From Bradyrhizobium diazoefficiens (GTDB lineage Bacteria > Pseudomonadota > Alphaproteobacteria > Rhizobiales > Xanthobacteraceae), in contig NZ_CP067101.1 of NCBI RefSeq assembly GCF_016616425.1, forward strand, positions 4,464,001-4,528,000: a stretch of 64,000 nt of DNA, given 5' to 3'. Under the pieces are notes generated by a model. The model saw only the letters and a list, made by a program, of their open reading frames with translations, made no database searches and was not told the origin of the DNA. Shown here piece by piece: positions 36,877 through 45,158 of this stretch (positions are counted from its first letter, which is position 1; each line of letters starts with the position of its first letter). The translations under genes were made by a program, and so were the position numbers.

Positions 36877-38162
36877 GCGGCGCCGTCCCGGCCGGGCCCC
36901 GCTGCTTCTGCCGGGATTGTCTGGCCGATCTGGACATGGGGGTGCGGCGTTGCTCGGCCTGCGGTTCCCCTCGCCTCGTCCGCCACCGCGCGCTCGCGAG
37001 CCTCACCATCGCCCATATCGACTGCGACGCCTTCTACGCGACGGTCGAGAAGCGGGATAATCCCGAGATTGCCGACAAGCCCGTCATCATCGGCGGCGGC
37101 AAGCGCGGCGTGGTGTCGGCCGCCTGCTACATCGCGCGCACCTATGGCGTGCGCTCCGCGATGCCGATGTACAGGGCGCTGGAAGCCTGCCCGCACGCGA
37201 CCGTGATCCGCCCCGACATGGCCAAATATGTCCGCGTCGGCCGCGAGGTGCGCCAGGCCATGCAGGCGCTGACGCCGCTGGTCGAGCCGCTCTCGATCGA
37301 CGAAGCCTTCCTCGATCTCTCCGGCACCGAACGGGTGCACGGCATGATCCCGGCAAAGGTGCTGGCGCGCTTTGCCCGCGACGTCGAGCGCGACATCGGC
37401 ATCTCCGTCTCGGTCGGGCTGTCCTGCAACAAGTTCCTGGCCAAGATCGCCTCCGATCTCGACAAGCCGCGCGGCTTTGCCGCGCTCGATCAGGAGGAAG
37501 CTCATTTGATGCTCGCTCCAAGGCCGGTCGGCTTCATCTTCGGCGTCGGACCTGCCACGCAGGAGCGCCTCGTGCAGCGCGGCTTCCGCATCATCGCCGA
37601 CATCCAGAAGGCCGACGAGATCGAGATGATGCGGCAGTTTCCGAGCGACGGCCGCAGGCTTTGGCGGCTCGCGCGCGGCATCGACGACCGCCGCATCGAG
37701 CCCGATCGCGGCGCCAAGACCATTTCGAGCGAGACGACCTTCGAGACGGACATCAGCGATTTCGCGACGCTGGAGAAGATCTTATGGCGGTTGTGCGAAA
37801 AGACATCGTCGCGGCTCAAGAGCAGCGAACTCGCCGGCTCGACCGTCACGCTGAAGCTGAAGACCGCCGATTTCCGCCAGCGCACGCGATCTCAGTCGAT
37901 CGCAGCGCCAACGCAGCTCGCCGCAAAGATCTTTGCGATCTGCCGCGAGATGCTGGCGAAGGAGATCGACGGCACCGCTTTCCGCCTGATGGGCGCCGGC
38001 GTCAGCGCGCTGCGCGAGGGCTCGCCGGCCGACGACACCGACATGCTCGACCGACGCGCTGCGCACGCCGAACGCGCCGTGGACAGCCTGCGCAAGAAGT
38101 TCGGCAGCGCCGCAGTGATCCGCGGCATCGCCTATGAGGGTCCCGAGAAGGCGCAGGAGTGA
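36873..38162 (+). CDS. dinB: DNA polymerase IV with N-terminal Cys cluster
   Basis: Y-family translesion polymerase, 429 residues. Palm/fingers start with IAHIDCDAFYATVEKRDNPE; the second acidic pair is in PLSIDEAFLDLSGTER; little-finger domain near 270-380. Unlike E. coli DinB, the N-terminus carries a 45-residue extension with five Cys (RCFCRDCLADLD and RCSACGSPRL) that looks like a zinc ribbon; this extension is frequent in alphaproteobacterial dinB. GTG start overlaps the DUF3572 stop. No lexA box was identified. Confidence 0.94.
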   Translation: MSGAVPAGPRCFCRDCLADLDMGVRRCSACGSPRLVRHRALASLTIAHIDCDAFYATVEKRDNPEIADKPVIIGGGKRGVVSAACYIARTYGVRSAMPMYRALEACPHATVIRPDMAKYVRVGREVRQAMQALTPLVEPLSIDEAFLDLSGTERVHGMIPAKVLARFARDVERDIGISVSVGLSCNKFLAKIASDLDKPRGFAALDQEEAHLMLAPRPVGFIFGVGPATQERLVQRGFRIIADIQKADEIEMMRQFPSDGRRLWRLARGIDDRRIEPDRGAKTISSETTFETDISDFATLEKILWRLCEKTSSRLKSSELAGSTVTLKLKTADFRQRTRSQSIAAPTQLAAKIFAICREMLAKEIDGTAFRLMGAGVSALREGSPADDTDMLDRRAAHAERAVDSLRKKFGSAAVIRGIAYEGPEKAQE

Positions 38163-38569
38163 TGGCAGGCGAACGTGCTCTCGATGCGCTGCTGAGGCAC
38201 ATGAAGCCGGAGCTACGGCCGGGCAGTTTCGTATTCTGCACGATTCCGCCAAACGACGGCATTCCAGCAACGGTCAGTCCGCTTCTGACGTTTCGCGAGC
38301 AGGAAGGAACGACGCTGGTGATCTTGCGCGAAGAGGCGGAAGCCGCGGGACTACGCTACGCGTTCGCCTCGCGCCTGATCACCTTGACGGTTCATTCGTC
38401 GCTGGACGCGGTCGGATTCCTGGCTGCGATCACGGCCCGTCTGGCCGCAGCTGGCATCAGCGTGAACGCCGTTTCGGCCTTCCACCACGACCATCTCTTT
38501 GTGCCGGCCGACCGAGCCGATGAAGCGATGGCTGTTCTGCAAGACATGTCCGGCACGAGGCAATTGTAG
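38162..38569 (+). CDS. ACT-domain protein
   Basis: 135 residues, beginning MAGERALDALLRHMKPELRPGS; a first half LREEAEAAGLRYAFASRLI and a C-terminal ACT fold (VHSSLDAVGFLAAITARLAAAGISVNAV), as in CASTOR/ACT-domain proteins of the amino-acid sensing type. The ATG at 38162 overlaps the dinB stop (GTGATG), so it is cotranscribed with dinB. The link to translesion synthesis is not clear; the ligand is unknown. Confidence 0.85.
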   Translation: MAGERALDALLRHMKPELRPGSFVFCTIPPNDGIPATVSPLLTFREQEGTTLVILREEAEAAGLRYAFASRLITLTVHSSLDAVGFLAAITARLAAAGISVNAVSAFHHDHLFVPADRADEAMAVLQDMSGTRQL

Positions 38570-38579
38570 CGGAAGGGCC

Positions 38580-38981
38580 TCAATCCGCGACCGCGACCGC
38601 CTCGATCTCGATCAGCCATTCCGGCGCTGCGAGCGCGGAAACGCCGACGAGCGTAGAGGCCGGCGGCTCCATACCTTCCAAGAAGGCTGAGCGGGCCTTG
38701 CCGATGATCGGGCGCAGCTCCGGCTTGTAGTTCACGACGAAGGTCGTGATCTTCACGATGTTGGCGTAGCTCGCACCGGCCGCCTTCAGGGCGTGCCCGA
38801 GATTCTGCATCACCTGCGTGGTCTGCGCGGCAATATCCCCCTCGCCGACGATCCGCCCCTCCTCGTCCACCGAGACCTGCCCGGAGATGTAGATGGTCCG
38901 CGCCCCCGTGGCCGTGACGACATGGGAGTAAGCGGGATTGTGATGCAGGCCGCTGGGACGCAGATGATCGAGCTTGGGCAT
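38580..38981 (-). CDS. RidA-family protein
   Basis: 133 residues of the YjgF/YER057c/UK114 fold (HNPAYSHVVTATGARTIYISG, then VKITTFVVNYKPELRPIIG and PPASTLVGVSALAAPEWLIEIEAVAV). The Arg that binds the substrate carboxylate in true RidA (in R-x-C/PxRS motif) is not obvious: the position reads PASTLVG, so it belongs to a Rid subfamily other than canonical RidA. Convergent to the ACT-domain gene. Reaction uncertain. Confidence 0.88.
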   Translation of the reverse strand: MPKLDHLRPSGLHHNPAYSHVVTATGARTIYISGQVSVDEEGRIVGEGDIAAQTTQVMQNLGHALKAAGASYANIVKITTFVVNYKPELRPIIGKARSAFLEGMEPPASTLVGVSALAAPEWLIEIEAVAVAD

Positions 38982-39104
38982 GTAGGGCCTCCCGAATGTT
39001 TGTGATTGTGAGCGAGCGTAGCTGGAGATGATGACGACGGCTAGATGCCGCGAGCGCTGGCGTTACTCCGTTGTCCTGACGTGTGAGCTGCGCGGTGCGA
39101 AGCT

Positions 39105-39225
39105 CCGCGCGGCGAGCCTCGAAGGATGCACGGCCGTGCTGCTGCCGATCCGGGCCGTCGCCCTTCGAGGCTCGCCCTGCGGCAAGCCGCAGGACGAGCA
39201 CCTCAGGGTGACGGTGACAGAGGGG
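39105..39225. repeat. Interspersed repeat (GGCGAGCCTCGAAGG family)
   Basis: ggcgagcctcgaagg (39111-39125) and cccttcgaggctcgcc (39161-39176) are exact inverted copies; downstream follows gcacctcagggtgacgg. This is a widespread intergenic palindrome in Bradyrhizobium and relatives. It lies between the RidA gene and the EipB gene. Confidence 0.75.
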
Positions 39226-39246
39226 CGCTCGCGGTGGCAGAACAGC

Positions 39247-40092
39247 TCACTTGCAAGGCTTGCTGTCCTTCACGTCGAACTTGCCCATCGCGCCGGAGAT
39301 CACAAAATCGTTGTAATCGAGCACGAGCCGGCGCGAGACGCCGTTCTCGTAAAGCTCGAAAGACATCGCATAGACCGGCGTCTGCTCGCCCTCGTTCTGC
39401 TTGGCGTCGCGGTCGAAGTAACTGACGGTGACCGGCCAGCGCATTAGCGATTTCATGTGCTCGTCCGATGTGGACGGATCGGATCCGGTGGGGCGATCGG
39501 CGGGGATCGGCTGGCCGATCACGGTTAGCGTGTTGTAGACCTTCTGGCCATCGTCGGAACCGTCATAGACGGAGAGTTCGAGCAGCGACTTGCCCTCCTT
39601 GGCGGCGGCGATGATGCGCTGGATCTGCTCGGTCGGGAACACGATGTTGCCGTCGAGGGTGAAACTCTTCGGCGCCGGCAGCTTCAGCTTGACGTTGATG
39701 TGGTCGCCGTCGCGCTCGGCCGAGCCGTCGACACGACCGGCGTCGGCCTCGTTCATGCGCGTCTCGATCTTGAAGCGGTAGCTTTTCCCGGCGGCGTCCT
39801 CCCAGGAATTGGAGCGGAGGTCGCTGAGCGTGACCTTGCCCTCGCCGCTGTCGAGCTCGGAGACCTGGCGGAATTCGGACGTGTAGCCTTCGCACGAGCT
39901 TCCGGTGAAGTTGTAGAGGATGCGGCCACGCGCGCTGTTGATCGAGTTGGAGCGCGACTTCACCAGACTGAGGTCGTAGAGTGCCTCGTGCGGCAGGAAC
40001 GGACCGTTGGCGGCCTGCGCGCCGTCGCCAAGGCCGAAACTGGCCACCGCGAGCGCCATCACACCGAGCGAAGTCCGGAAAACGTGCAGCAT
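39247..40092 (-). CDS. eipB: Cell-envelope integrity protein EipB (DUF1849)
   Basis: 281 residues with a signal peptide (LGVMALAVASFGLGDGAQAA) and the DUF1849 spiral beta-barrel: LYDLSLVKSRSNSINSARGR, CEGYTSEFRQVSELDS, and the C-terminal VLDYNDFVISGAMGKFDVKD. Two conserved Cys (in SSCEGY and the final KPCK) can form the disulfide described for Brucella EipB, a periplasmic protein that supports envelope stability. The ATG at 40092 gives the expected signal peptide. Confidence 0.9.
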   Translation of the reverse strand: MLHVFRTSLGVMALAVASFGLGDGAQAANGPFLPHEALYDLSLVKSRSNSINSARGRILYNFTGSSCEGYTSEFRQVSELDSGEGKVTLSDLRSNSWEDAAGKSYRFKIETRMNEADAGRVDGSAERDGDHINVKLKLPAPKSFTLDGNIVFPTEQIQRIIAAAKEGKSLLELSVYDGSDDGQKVYNTLTVIGQPIPADRPTGSDPSTSDEHMKSLMRWPVTVSYFDRDAKQNEGEQTPVYAMSFELYENGVSRRLVLDYNDFVISGAMGKFDVKDSKPCK

Positions 40093-40324
40093 GTCTATTC
40101 CTTGGGGAAGCGCAGATCCGACATTTTAATGACCGTTCCATTGCGTCGCAACTGAGGCCGCTTCACGTAAAGTTGCGGCCCTGCCAGTGAACCTGCTGGC
40201 TCGCCTCGACAAAAGGCAGCTCCTTGCGGGTTGCTTGCATGTGGCGGCATGATGAGCGAAACAGGGCGCGCCCGGCGCCTGCGGACGCGCCGGGGCGAGT
40301 GATTTTTGGACAACGAGGTCGGAC

Positions 40325-40792
40325 ATGGCGGGCACGGTCGAGCAGAAACTGGCGGGACAGGGCATCAAGCTGCACGAGGCCCCCACCCCCGTTGCCAATT
40401 ACGTCCCATTCGTGCGCACCGGTAATTTGTTGTTCGTCTCCGGCCAGGTCTGCTTCGATCCGGCCGGCAAGCTGATCGCCAAGGGCAAGCTCGGCGCGGG
40501 CGTCTCGATCGAGGACGGCGCGGCGGCCGCGCGCGGCTGTGCGGTCAATTTGCTGGCCCAGGTCAAGGCGGCGCTCGGCGACCTCGACAAGGTCGTGCGC
40601 GTGGTGCGCCTCGGCGGCTTCATCAACTCTGCCCCGGACTTCCTGGACGGGCCGAAGGTGCTGAACGGTGCCTCCGACCTGATGGTCGCGGCCTTCGGCG
40701 ACAAGGGCCGCCATGCCCGCACCACCGTCGGCGTCGCCTCGCTGCCCGCGGATGCGGCAGTCGAGGTCGACGGCGTGTTCGAGGTCGCCTGA
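40325..40792 (+). CDS. RidA-family protein (155 residues)
   Basis: Second YjgF-fold protein in the window, of the longer rhizobial Rid type: LAGQGIKLHEAPTPVANYVP, LLFVSGQVCFDP, and GRHARTTVGVASLPADAAVEV, where HARTTVGV carries the substrate Arg. It differs clearly from the 38580-38981 product. Starts after a cgaggtcgg stretch and is followed by the GDPD gene only five bases later, so they are cotranscribed. Confidence 0.9.
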   Translation: MAGTVEQKLAGQGIKLHEAPTPVANYVPFVRTGNLLFVSGQVCFDPAGKLIAKGKLGAGVSIEDGAAAARGCAVNLLAQVKAALGDLDKVVRVVRLGGFINSAPDFLDGPKVLNGASDLMVAAFGDKGRHARTTVGVASLPADAAVEVDGVFEVA

Positions 40793-40797
40793 CGCGA

Positions 40798-41544
40798 ATG
40801 CGCGCTCCGGATTGGCTGACAGCCCGGCCGGTCGCCCATCGCGGGCTGCATGACATCTCCCGTGGCATCGTGGAAAACATGCCGGGCGCGGTGCAAGCTG
40901 CGATCGCAGGCAATTTCTCGATCGAGGTCGACATCCAGCTCTCGGCCGACGGCGAGGCCATGGTGCATCACGATCATGCCCTCGGCCGCCTCACCGAGGC
41001 GACCGGTGACGTGATCTCGAAGACCGCAGCCGAGCTGAAGGCCATCAAGTTCAAGGACACGGACGAGCGAATGATGTCGCTGTCCGACCTCTGCGCCATC
41101 GTCGCCGGGCGCGTGCCGCTGGTGATCGAGGTCAAGAGCCATTTTGGCGGCGACCGCAAGCTGGTGAAGCGGATGGCCGCGGTGCTCGCCACCTACCAGG
41201 GCCCCGCCGTCGGCATGTCCTTCGATCCCGACCAGGTGCTGGCATTGCGCGAGTTGTTGCCCTCCCATCCGCGCGGCATCGTCGCCCAGCGGACCTATGA
41301 GGACGACTACTGGGCCAAGCTCACGCCGGCGCAGCGCAACAGCATGCTCTACCTGCGCCACGGCTTCCAGACCCAGCCGCACTTCGTCGCCTTCAGGGTC
41401 GACGACCTCCCGGCCCCCGCCCCCTGGATCGCCCGCAACGTCTTCGGCTGCGCCCTGCTCGGCTGGACCGTCCGCACACCGGAACAGCGGACGCGCGTCG
41501 CGCAATATGCAGACCAGATGATCTTCGAGGGGTTCGTGCCGTAG
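40798..41544 (+). CDS. Glycerophosphodiester phosphodiesterase-family protein
   Basis: 248 residues, TIM-barrel GDPD fold. Catalytic His in PVAHRGLHD, metal ligands in IEVDIQLSADGEAMVHHDHAL (Glu, Asp and second His) and Glu in PLVIEVKSHFGGD. It would hydrolyse glycerophosphodiesters to alcohol and glycerol 3-phosphate. No signal peptide, so cytoplasmic. Coupled to the upstream Rid gene. Confidence 0.92.
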   Translation: MRAPDWLTARPVAHRGLHDISRGIVENMPGAVQAAIAGNFSIEVDIQLSADGEAMVHHDHALGRLTEATGDVISKTAAELKAIKFKDTDERMMSLSDLCAIVAGRVPLVIEVKSHFGGDRKLVKRMAAVLATYQGPAVGMSFDPDQVLALRELLPSHPRGIVAQRTYEDDYWAKLTPAQRNSMLYLRHGFQTQPHFVAFRVDDLPAPAPWIARNVFGCALLGWTVRTPEQRTRVAQYADQMIFEGFVP

Positions 41545-41611
41545 GGAGCACGAGAGCGTCCGCGTTCCCACCCTCTTGAAGTCGCTGCTGCAATGCACGA
41601 TCTTGGGCACG

Positions 41612-42853
41612 ATGGCATCATCCGAAATCACGCTCGAGGCCGTACCTTCGATTGGCGAAGTGGCACCGGAGGATTGGGACGCCTGCGCCAATCCCGGCCA
41701 AGGCTGCAACGGGCGTGGCCCGGAACCCTCATCCGGATTTCCAGGCGATTCCCCCACCCTCTCAAAGCCTGCCTATAATCCTTTCGTCTCGCACGCGTTT
41801 CTGTCTGCCGTCGAGAAATCGGGTTCGGCGACCATCCGCACTGGCTGGGGTCCCCGACATCTCGTGGCGAAGGTGGATGGCCGCGTCGCCGGCGTCGTGC
41901 CCTGCTATCTGAAATCGCATTCCCAAGGCGAGTACGTCTTCGACCGCGGCTGGGCGGACGCCTATGAGCGCGCAGGCGGGCGCTATTATCCAAAGCTCCA
42001 GGTCTCGGTTCCCTTCACCCCGGCAACAGGACCGCGGTTGCTGGTCCGCGACGACGTGGATCGCGGGCGCATCATGGACGCACTGGCGAGCGGGCTGGTG
42101 GCGTTGTGCGGCGTCAGCAAGGCCTCCTCCGTCCATGTTACCTTCGCGCGCAAGGCCGAATGGAAGCTGCTCGCCGAGCACGGCTTCCTGCAGCGCACCG
42201 ACCAGCAGTTCCACTGGCACAACGAGGGCTTTGCCAGCTTCGATGACTTCCTGGCGACGCTGAACTCGCGCCACCGTAAATCGATCAAGCGCGAGCGGCG
42301 GGATGCGCTGCCCGCCGGCATCACCATCCACTGGCTGACGGGAAAAGACATCACCGAGGATGCCTGGGATGCCTTCTTCGAATTCTACATGGAGACCGGC
42401 TCGCGCAAATGGGGCCGCCCCTATCTGACGCGGGAATTCTTCTCGTTGATCGGGGAGACCATGAGCCAGGACGTGCTGCTGGTGATGGCCCGCCGTAACA
42501 ATCGCTGGATCGCGGGTGCGATCAATTTCATCGGCTCGGACACGCTGTTCGGCCGCAACTGGGGCGCGGTCGAGCATCACCCGTTCCTGCATTTCGAGGT
42601 CTGCTATTACCAGGCGATCGACTTCGCCATCAAACGCGGCCTCACGCATGTCGAGGCCGGCGCGCAGGGGGAGCACAAGATCGCGCGCGGCTACCTGCCG
42701 CGCATGACCCATTCGGCCCACTTCATCGCCGACCCCGGGCTGCGCCGCGCCATCGACGATTATCTCAAGCGCGAGCGTGCCTACGTCGCTGAGGCCGGAC
42801 GGGAGCTGGCCGAGCTTGGCCCGTTCCGGAAAGGCGCCGACGAGGCGCCTTGA
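41612..42853 (+). CDS. GNAT/FemAB-like peptidogalycan biosynthesis protein (PF04339 type)
   Basis: 413 residues. The N-terminal SIGEVAPEDWDACANPG and YNPFVSHAFLSAVEKSGS, the FATLNSRHRKSIKRERRDA block, YMETGSRKWGRPYLTREFF and HVEAGAQGEHKIARGYLP fit the family long called peptidogalycan biosynthesis protein, related to FemAB/GNAT acyltransferases. Precise substrate unknown. An ATG at 41612 is chosen over a TTG at 41576. Follows the GDPD gene with a short gap. Confidence 0.88.
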   Translation: MASSEITLEAVPSIGEVAPEDWDACANPGQGCNGRGPEPSSGFPGDSPTLSKPAYNPFVSHAFLSAVEKSGSATIRTGWGPRHLVAKVDGRVAGVVPCYLKSHSQGEYVFDRGWADAYERAGGRYYPKLQVSVPFTPATGPRLLVRDDVDRGRIMDALASGLVALCGVSKASSVHVTFARKAEWKLLAEHGFLQRTDQQFHWHNEGFASFDDFLATLNSRHRKSIKRERRDALPAGITIHWLTGKDITEDAWDAFFEFYMETGSRKWGRPYLTREFFSLIGETMSQDVLLVMARRNNRWIAGAINFIGSDTLFGRNWGAVEHHPFLHFEVCYYQAIDFAIKRGLTHVEAGAQGEHKIARGYLPRMTHSAHFIADPGLRRAIDDYLKRERAYVAEAGRELAELGPFRKGADEAP

Positions 42854-42903
42854 CGGTTCGCTGTGGCTGGTGACAGTAAGCGCAAAATCTCGAGGGAGCC
42901 GTC

Positions 42904-43374
42904 ATGACCGCCTACGATCCCAACAACATTTTCGCAAGGATTCTGCGCGGCGAACTGCCCTGCAACAAGGTCTATGAGGACGAGCACGTCTTCGCCTTCC
43001 TCGACATCATGCCGCGCGTGCCCGGCCACACGCTGGTGATTCCGAAGGTCCCTGCCCGCAACATTCTCGACATCAAACCGGACGACTACGCCCACGTCGC
43101 TCGCGGCGTGCACAAGATCGCGGCTGCCGCGATGAAGGCTTTCGACGCCGACGGCATCACCGTGCAGCAGTTCAACGAGCCTGCCGGCGGACAGGTGGTG
43201 TTTCACCTGCACGTGCACGTGATGCCGCGCCACGACGGCGTGGCGATGTTGCCGCCGGCGAGCCGCAAGGAAGACGCCAAAGTGCTGGAAGAACATGCGG
43301 CAAAGCTGATCGCGGCACTGAAGGCGGGCGTAAGGCGCGTTCCGGGAATGACGGAGAGACTTCACTCGGTCTGA
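42904..43374 (+). CDS. HIT-family nucleotide-binding protein
   Basis: 156 residues of the histidine-triad fold: NIFARILRGELPCNKVYEDE at the start and the triad HLHVHVMPRHDG. Members hydrolyse nucleoside phosphoramidates or adenylated ligands. The final ten or so residues (RVPGMTERLHSV) are encoded by repeat-like DNA (gcgttccgggaatgac), so the native C-terminus may be shorter. Its 3' end overlaps trmO by 13 bases. Confidence 0.93.
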   Translation: MTAYDPNNIFARILRGELPCNKVYEDEHVFAFLDIMPRVPGHTLVIPKVPARNILDIKPDDYAHVARGVHKIAAAAMKAFDADGITVQQFNEPAGGQVVFHLHVHVMPRHDGVAMLPPASRKEDAKVLEEHAAKLIAALKAGVRRVPGMTERLHSV

Positions 43375-43853
43375 AAATCCCCAGGCTGCGGTGCGGCCAG
43401 CGGCGTGAACTCGCAGCGATCGGGCTTGATGTCGATCAGCGGCGTGTCATCGATGCAATCGAGCCCGCGCACCAGGATCGTGTTGCCCTCGATGCCGACC
43501 AGTTTCACGATCGACGTGCCGATCGGATTGGGACGGACGGGCGAGCGCAGCGAAAACGTGCCACGGGTTTTCTCGTTATTCTTCGGGCTTTGCAGAATGA
43601 TGTCGCGGCGCGACTTGTCGAGCCAGTACAGCACTTCGAGATTGCTGTAGAAATCGACGCCCTTGATGGCCGGCACGAACGGTTCGAAGATCTCGAGGCG
43701 GCATATCGGGCCGTCCTGACGTCCCTGACGCGGTGTCTCCATCCGCGAGGTCCAGGGCGTGCGGATGCGGCCGATGAAGACCAGACCGGCATCCTCTGCG
43801 GGCGGCAGGTCGATGGCGACCTCGCCCTCGCGGAGCTCGTTTTTGCGAACCAT
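43362..43853 (-). CDS. trmO: tRNA t6A37 N6-methyltransferase TrmO (TsaA family)
   Basis: 163-residue SAM-dependent methyltransferase that forms m6t6A at position 37 of some tRNAs. Family marks: VFIGRIRTPWTSR, CRLEIFEPFVPAIKG, FSLRSPVRPNPIGTSIVKL and GLDCIDDTPLIDIKPDR. Length is at the short end because the C-terminal domain of E. coli TrmO is missing, as in many alphaproteobacteria. Convergent with the HIT gene. Confidence 0.9.
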   Translation of the reverse strand: MVRKNELREGEVAIDLPPAEDAGLVFIGRIRTPWTSRMETPRQGRQDGPICRLEIFEPFVPAIKGVDFYSNLEVLYWLDKSRRDIILQSPKNNEKTRGTFSLRSPVRPNPIGTSIVKLVGIEGNTILVRGLDCIDDTPLIDIKPDRCEFTPLAAPQPGDFQTE

Positions 43854-43883
43854 ATTTTCGATTCCTTGCTGTTGGGCAGCGTT

Positions 43884-44234
43884 TTAACCCAACCACCACT
43901 CGCCAGCCAGCATGAAGGCTTCGCCGGTCACCACGCCCGCGAAAATCGAGCGGCGGGTCAGCAGGAAGACGACGAGGCCGGCGCCAACTGCGCCGTAGCG
44001 CAAACCTTCCGGGACGCTCGCCAGCGCACCTGGCGGCTCGACCACGATCTGCGCGATGACACCGGCCAGGATGGCGGTTGCAACCGCCCGGACCCAGACC
44101 AGGAGCTCGGATCCCTCGTCGATGCCGCCGCCGAACCACAGGCCCAGCATGCGCCATATCTGGTTGGGAACGACGCCGGCGACGAACAGCACCACCAGCG
44201 CATCCCAGTCGCCGATCGCTTGCGCGGAGCTCAT
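43884..44234 (-). CDS. AzlD-family branched-chain amino acid exporter subunit
   Basis: 116-residue membrane protein with three to four helices (VVLFVAGVVPNQIWRMLGLW at the start; VATAILAGVIAQIV). It has the AzlD layout and overlaps the AzlC stop by ATGA at 44231-44234, giving the usual azlCD pair. In characterised systems AzlCD exports branched-chain amino acids. Follows trmO with a 30-base gap. Confidence 0.88.
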   Translation of the reverse strand: MSSAQAIGDWDALVVLFVAGVVPNQIWRMLGLWFGGGIDEGSELLVWVRAVATAILAGVIAQIVVEPPGALASVPEGLRYGAVGAGLVVFLLTRRSIFAGVVTGEAFMLAGEWWLG

Positions 44235-44971
44235 GCACGCACCTCCCGCCACCAATGCATGCCATAGGCGATCGTGCCGGCCATCAGTCCACTGACCAGG
44301 ATATCGACGCCGGAGTTCATCTTCGCGGCCAGCGGATACAGCACCAGACCCAGCACCAGCGCGACGACATCGGCGACCTCGCGGCTGTTGCGCGCGGTCG
44401 AGAACAGGAAGGACAGCGGCGTCAACAGCAGGATCGCCGCTCCCAGCGTCTGCGTCAGATTGGCGGCGAGGAAATAGCCGACCGTGTTGGCGGTGAGGCA
44501 GACCGAGACGAGGCCACAGCCAAGGCCGTTAACGAAGGCAATCCGCCGCTCGCGCGGCACCTGCGGCAGGAAGCGGTGGCATTCGACCCACAACGTCACA
44601 GCAGTGAGATGCGCGGCAAAGATCAGCTCGCGTCGCTTGGTCGTCGGCGTGCGCATCAGGGGCAGCACCGAGACCACCATCGGAAACAGCCTGATAGCGC
44701 TGACGGTGACTGCGATCGCCGACTGGATGATGGTGGCGCCGGAGCCAAGCGTGGTGATCAGGATGATCTGCGCCGGCCCTGCCCAGACGAACAATGTCGA
44801 GCAGAGCGTCCAGAGCAGGCTGAAATGAGTGTCATGGGCGAGCGCACCGATGCCGAGATACGTCACGAACAGCACGATCGTGAGGATCGTTTGCGTGATC
44901 GAGCGCAGCCCCCACGCGAAGGCGCGCCAGGGGCTATTCCATTGCGGTGAATCGAGCGGAGGAAGCGCCAC
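44231..44971 (-). CDS. AzlC-family branched-chain amino acid exporter subunit
   Basis: About 246 residues with six to seven transmembrane helices (ILTIVLFVTYLGIGALAHD, LFVWAGPAQIILITTLGSG, VTVSAIRLFPMVVSVLPLM). The AGPAQ and RLFPM motifs are typical of AzlC. The start is uncertain: the frame is open to 45100, but that part reaches repeat-like DNA; the GTG at 44971 gives a plausible protein. Pairs with AzlD. No regulator is adjacent. Confidence 0.85.
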   Translation of the reverse strand: MALPPLDSPQWNSPWRAFAWGLRSITQTILTIVLFVTYLGIGALAHDTHFSLLWTLCSTLFVWAGPAQIILITTLGSGATIIQSAIAVTVSAIRLFPMVVSVLPLMRTPTTKRRELIFAAHLTAVTLWVECHRFLPQVPRERRIAFVNGLGCGLVSVCLTANTVGYFLAANLTQTLGAAILLLTPLSFLFSTARNSREVADVVALVLGLVLYPLAAKMNSGVDILVSGLMAGTIAYGMHWWREVRA

Positions 44972-45095
44972 AGGTGTTTTGGCCGGGTGAGGAATCGTGC
45001 CCGCATAACGGGCAATGCGGCGGCCGGCGTCAAGGAAGCGCGCGGCGGAGCTGGCATGCACACCCACGGCCGTCATTCCCTGGCACGCCGCTTGG

Positions 45096-45134
45096 CGCAA
45101 GCTATGGTGCGCAAATTGCGCGCCATAGCTTGCG
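45096..45134. repeat. Near-perfect 39-bp palindrome
   Basis: cgcaagctatggtgcgcaa and its mirror (with one mismatch that is a G-U pair in RNA) around a single central base. It lies between the stop of the lytic transglycosylase gene (minus strand) and azlC, so it would form a strong hairpin at the end of the transglycosylase transcript. There is no T-run on either side. The neighbouring gccgtcattccctggcacg looks like an interspersed repeat end. Confidence 0.7.
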
Positions 45135-45158
45135 ACTTCGCCGCGCCCCGTGAGCGCC

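Noticed and set aside
44972..45100. Longer N-terminus for AzlC
   Set aside because: It runs into repeat-like DNA and lacks a transmembrane or signal character.
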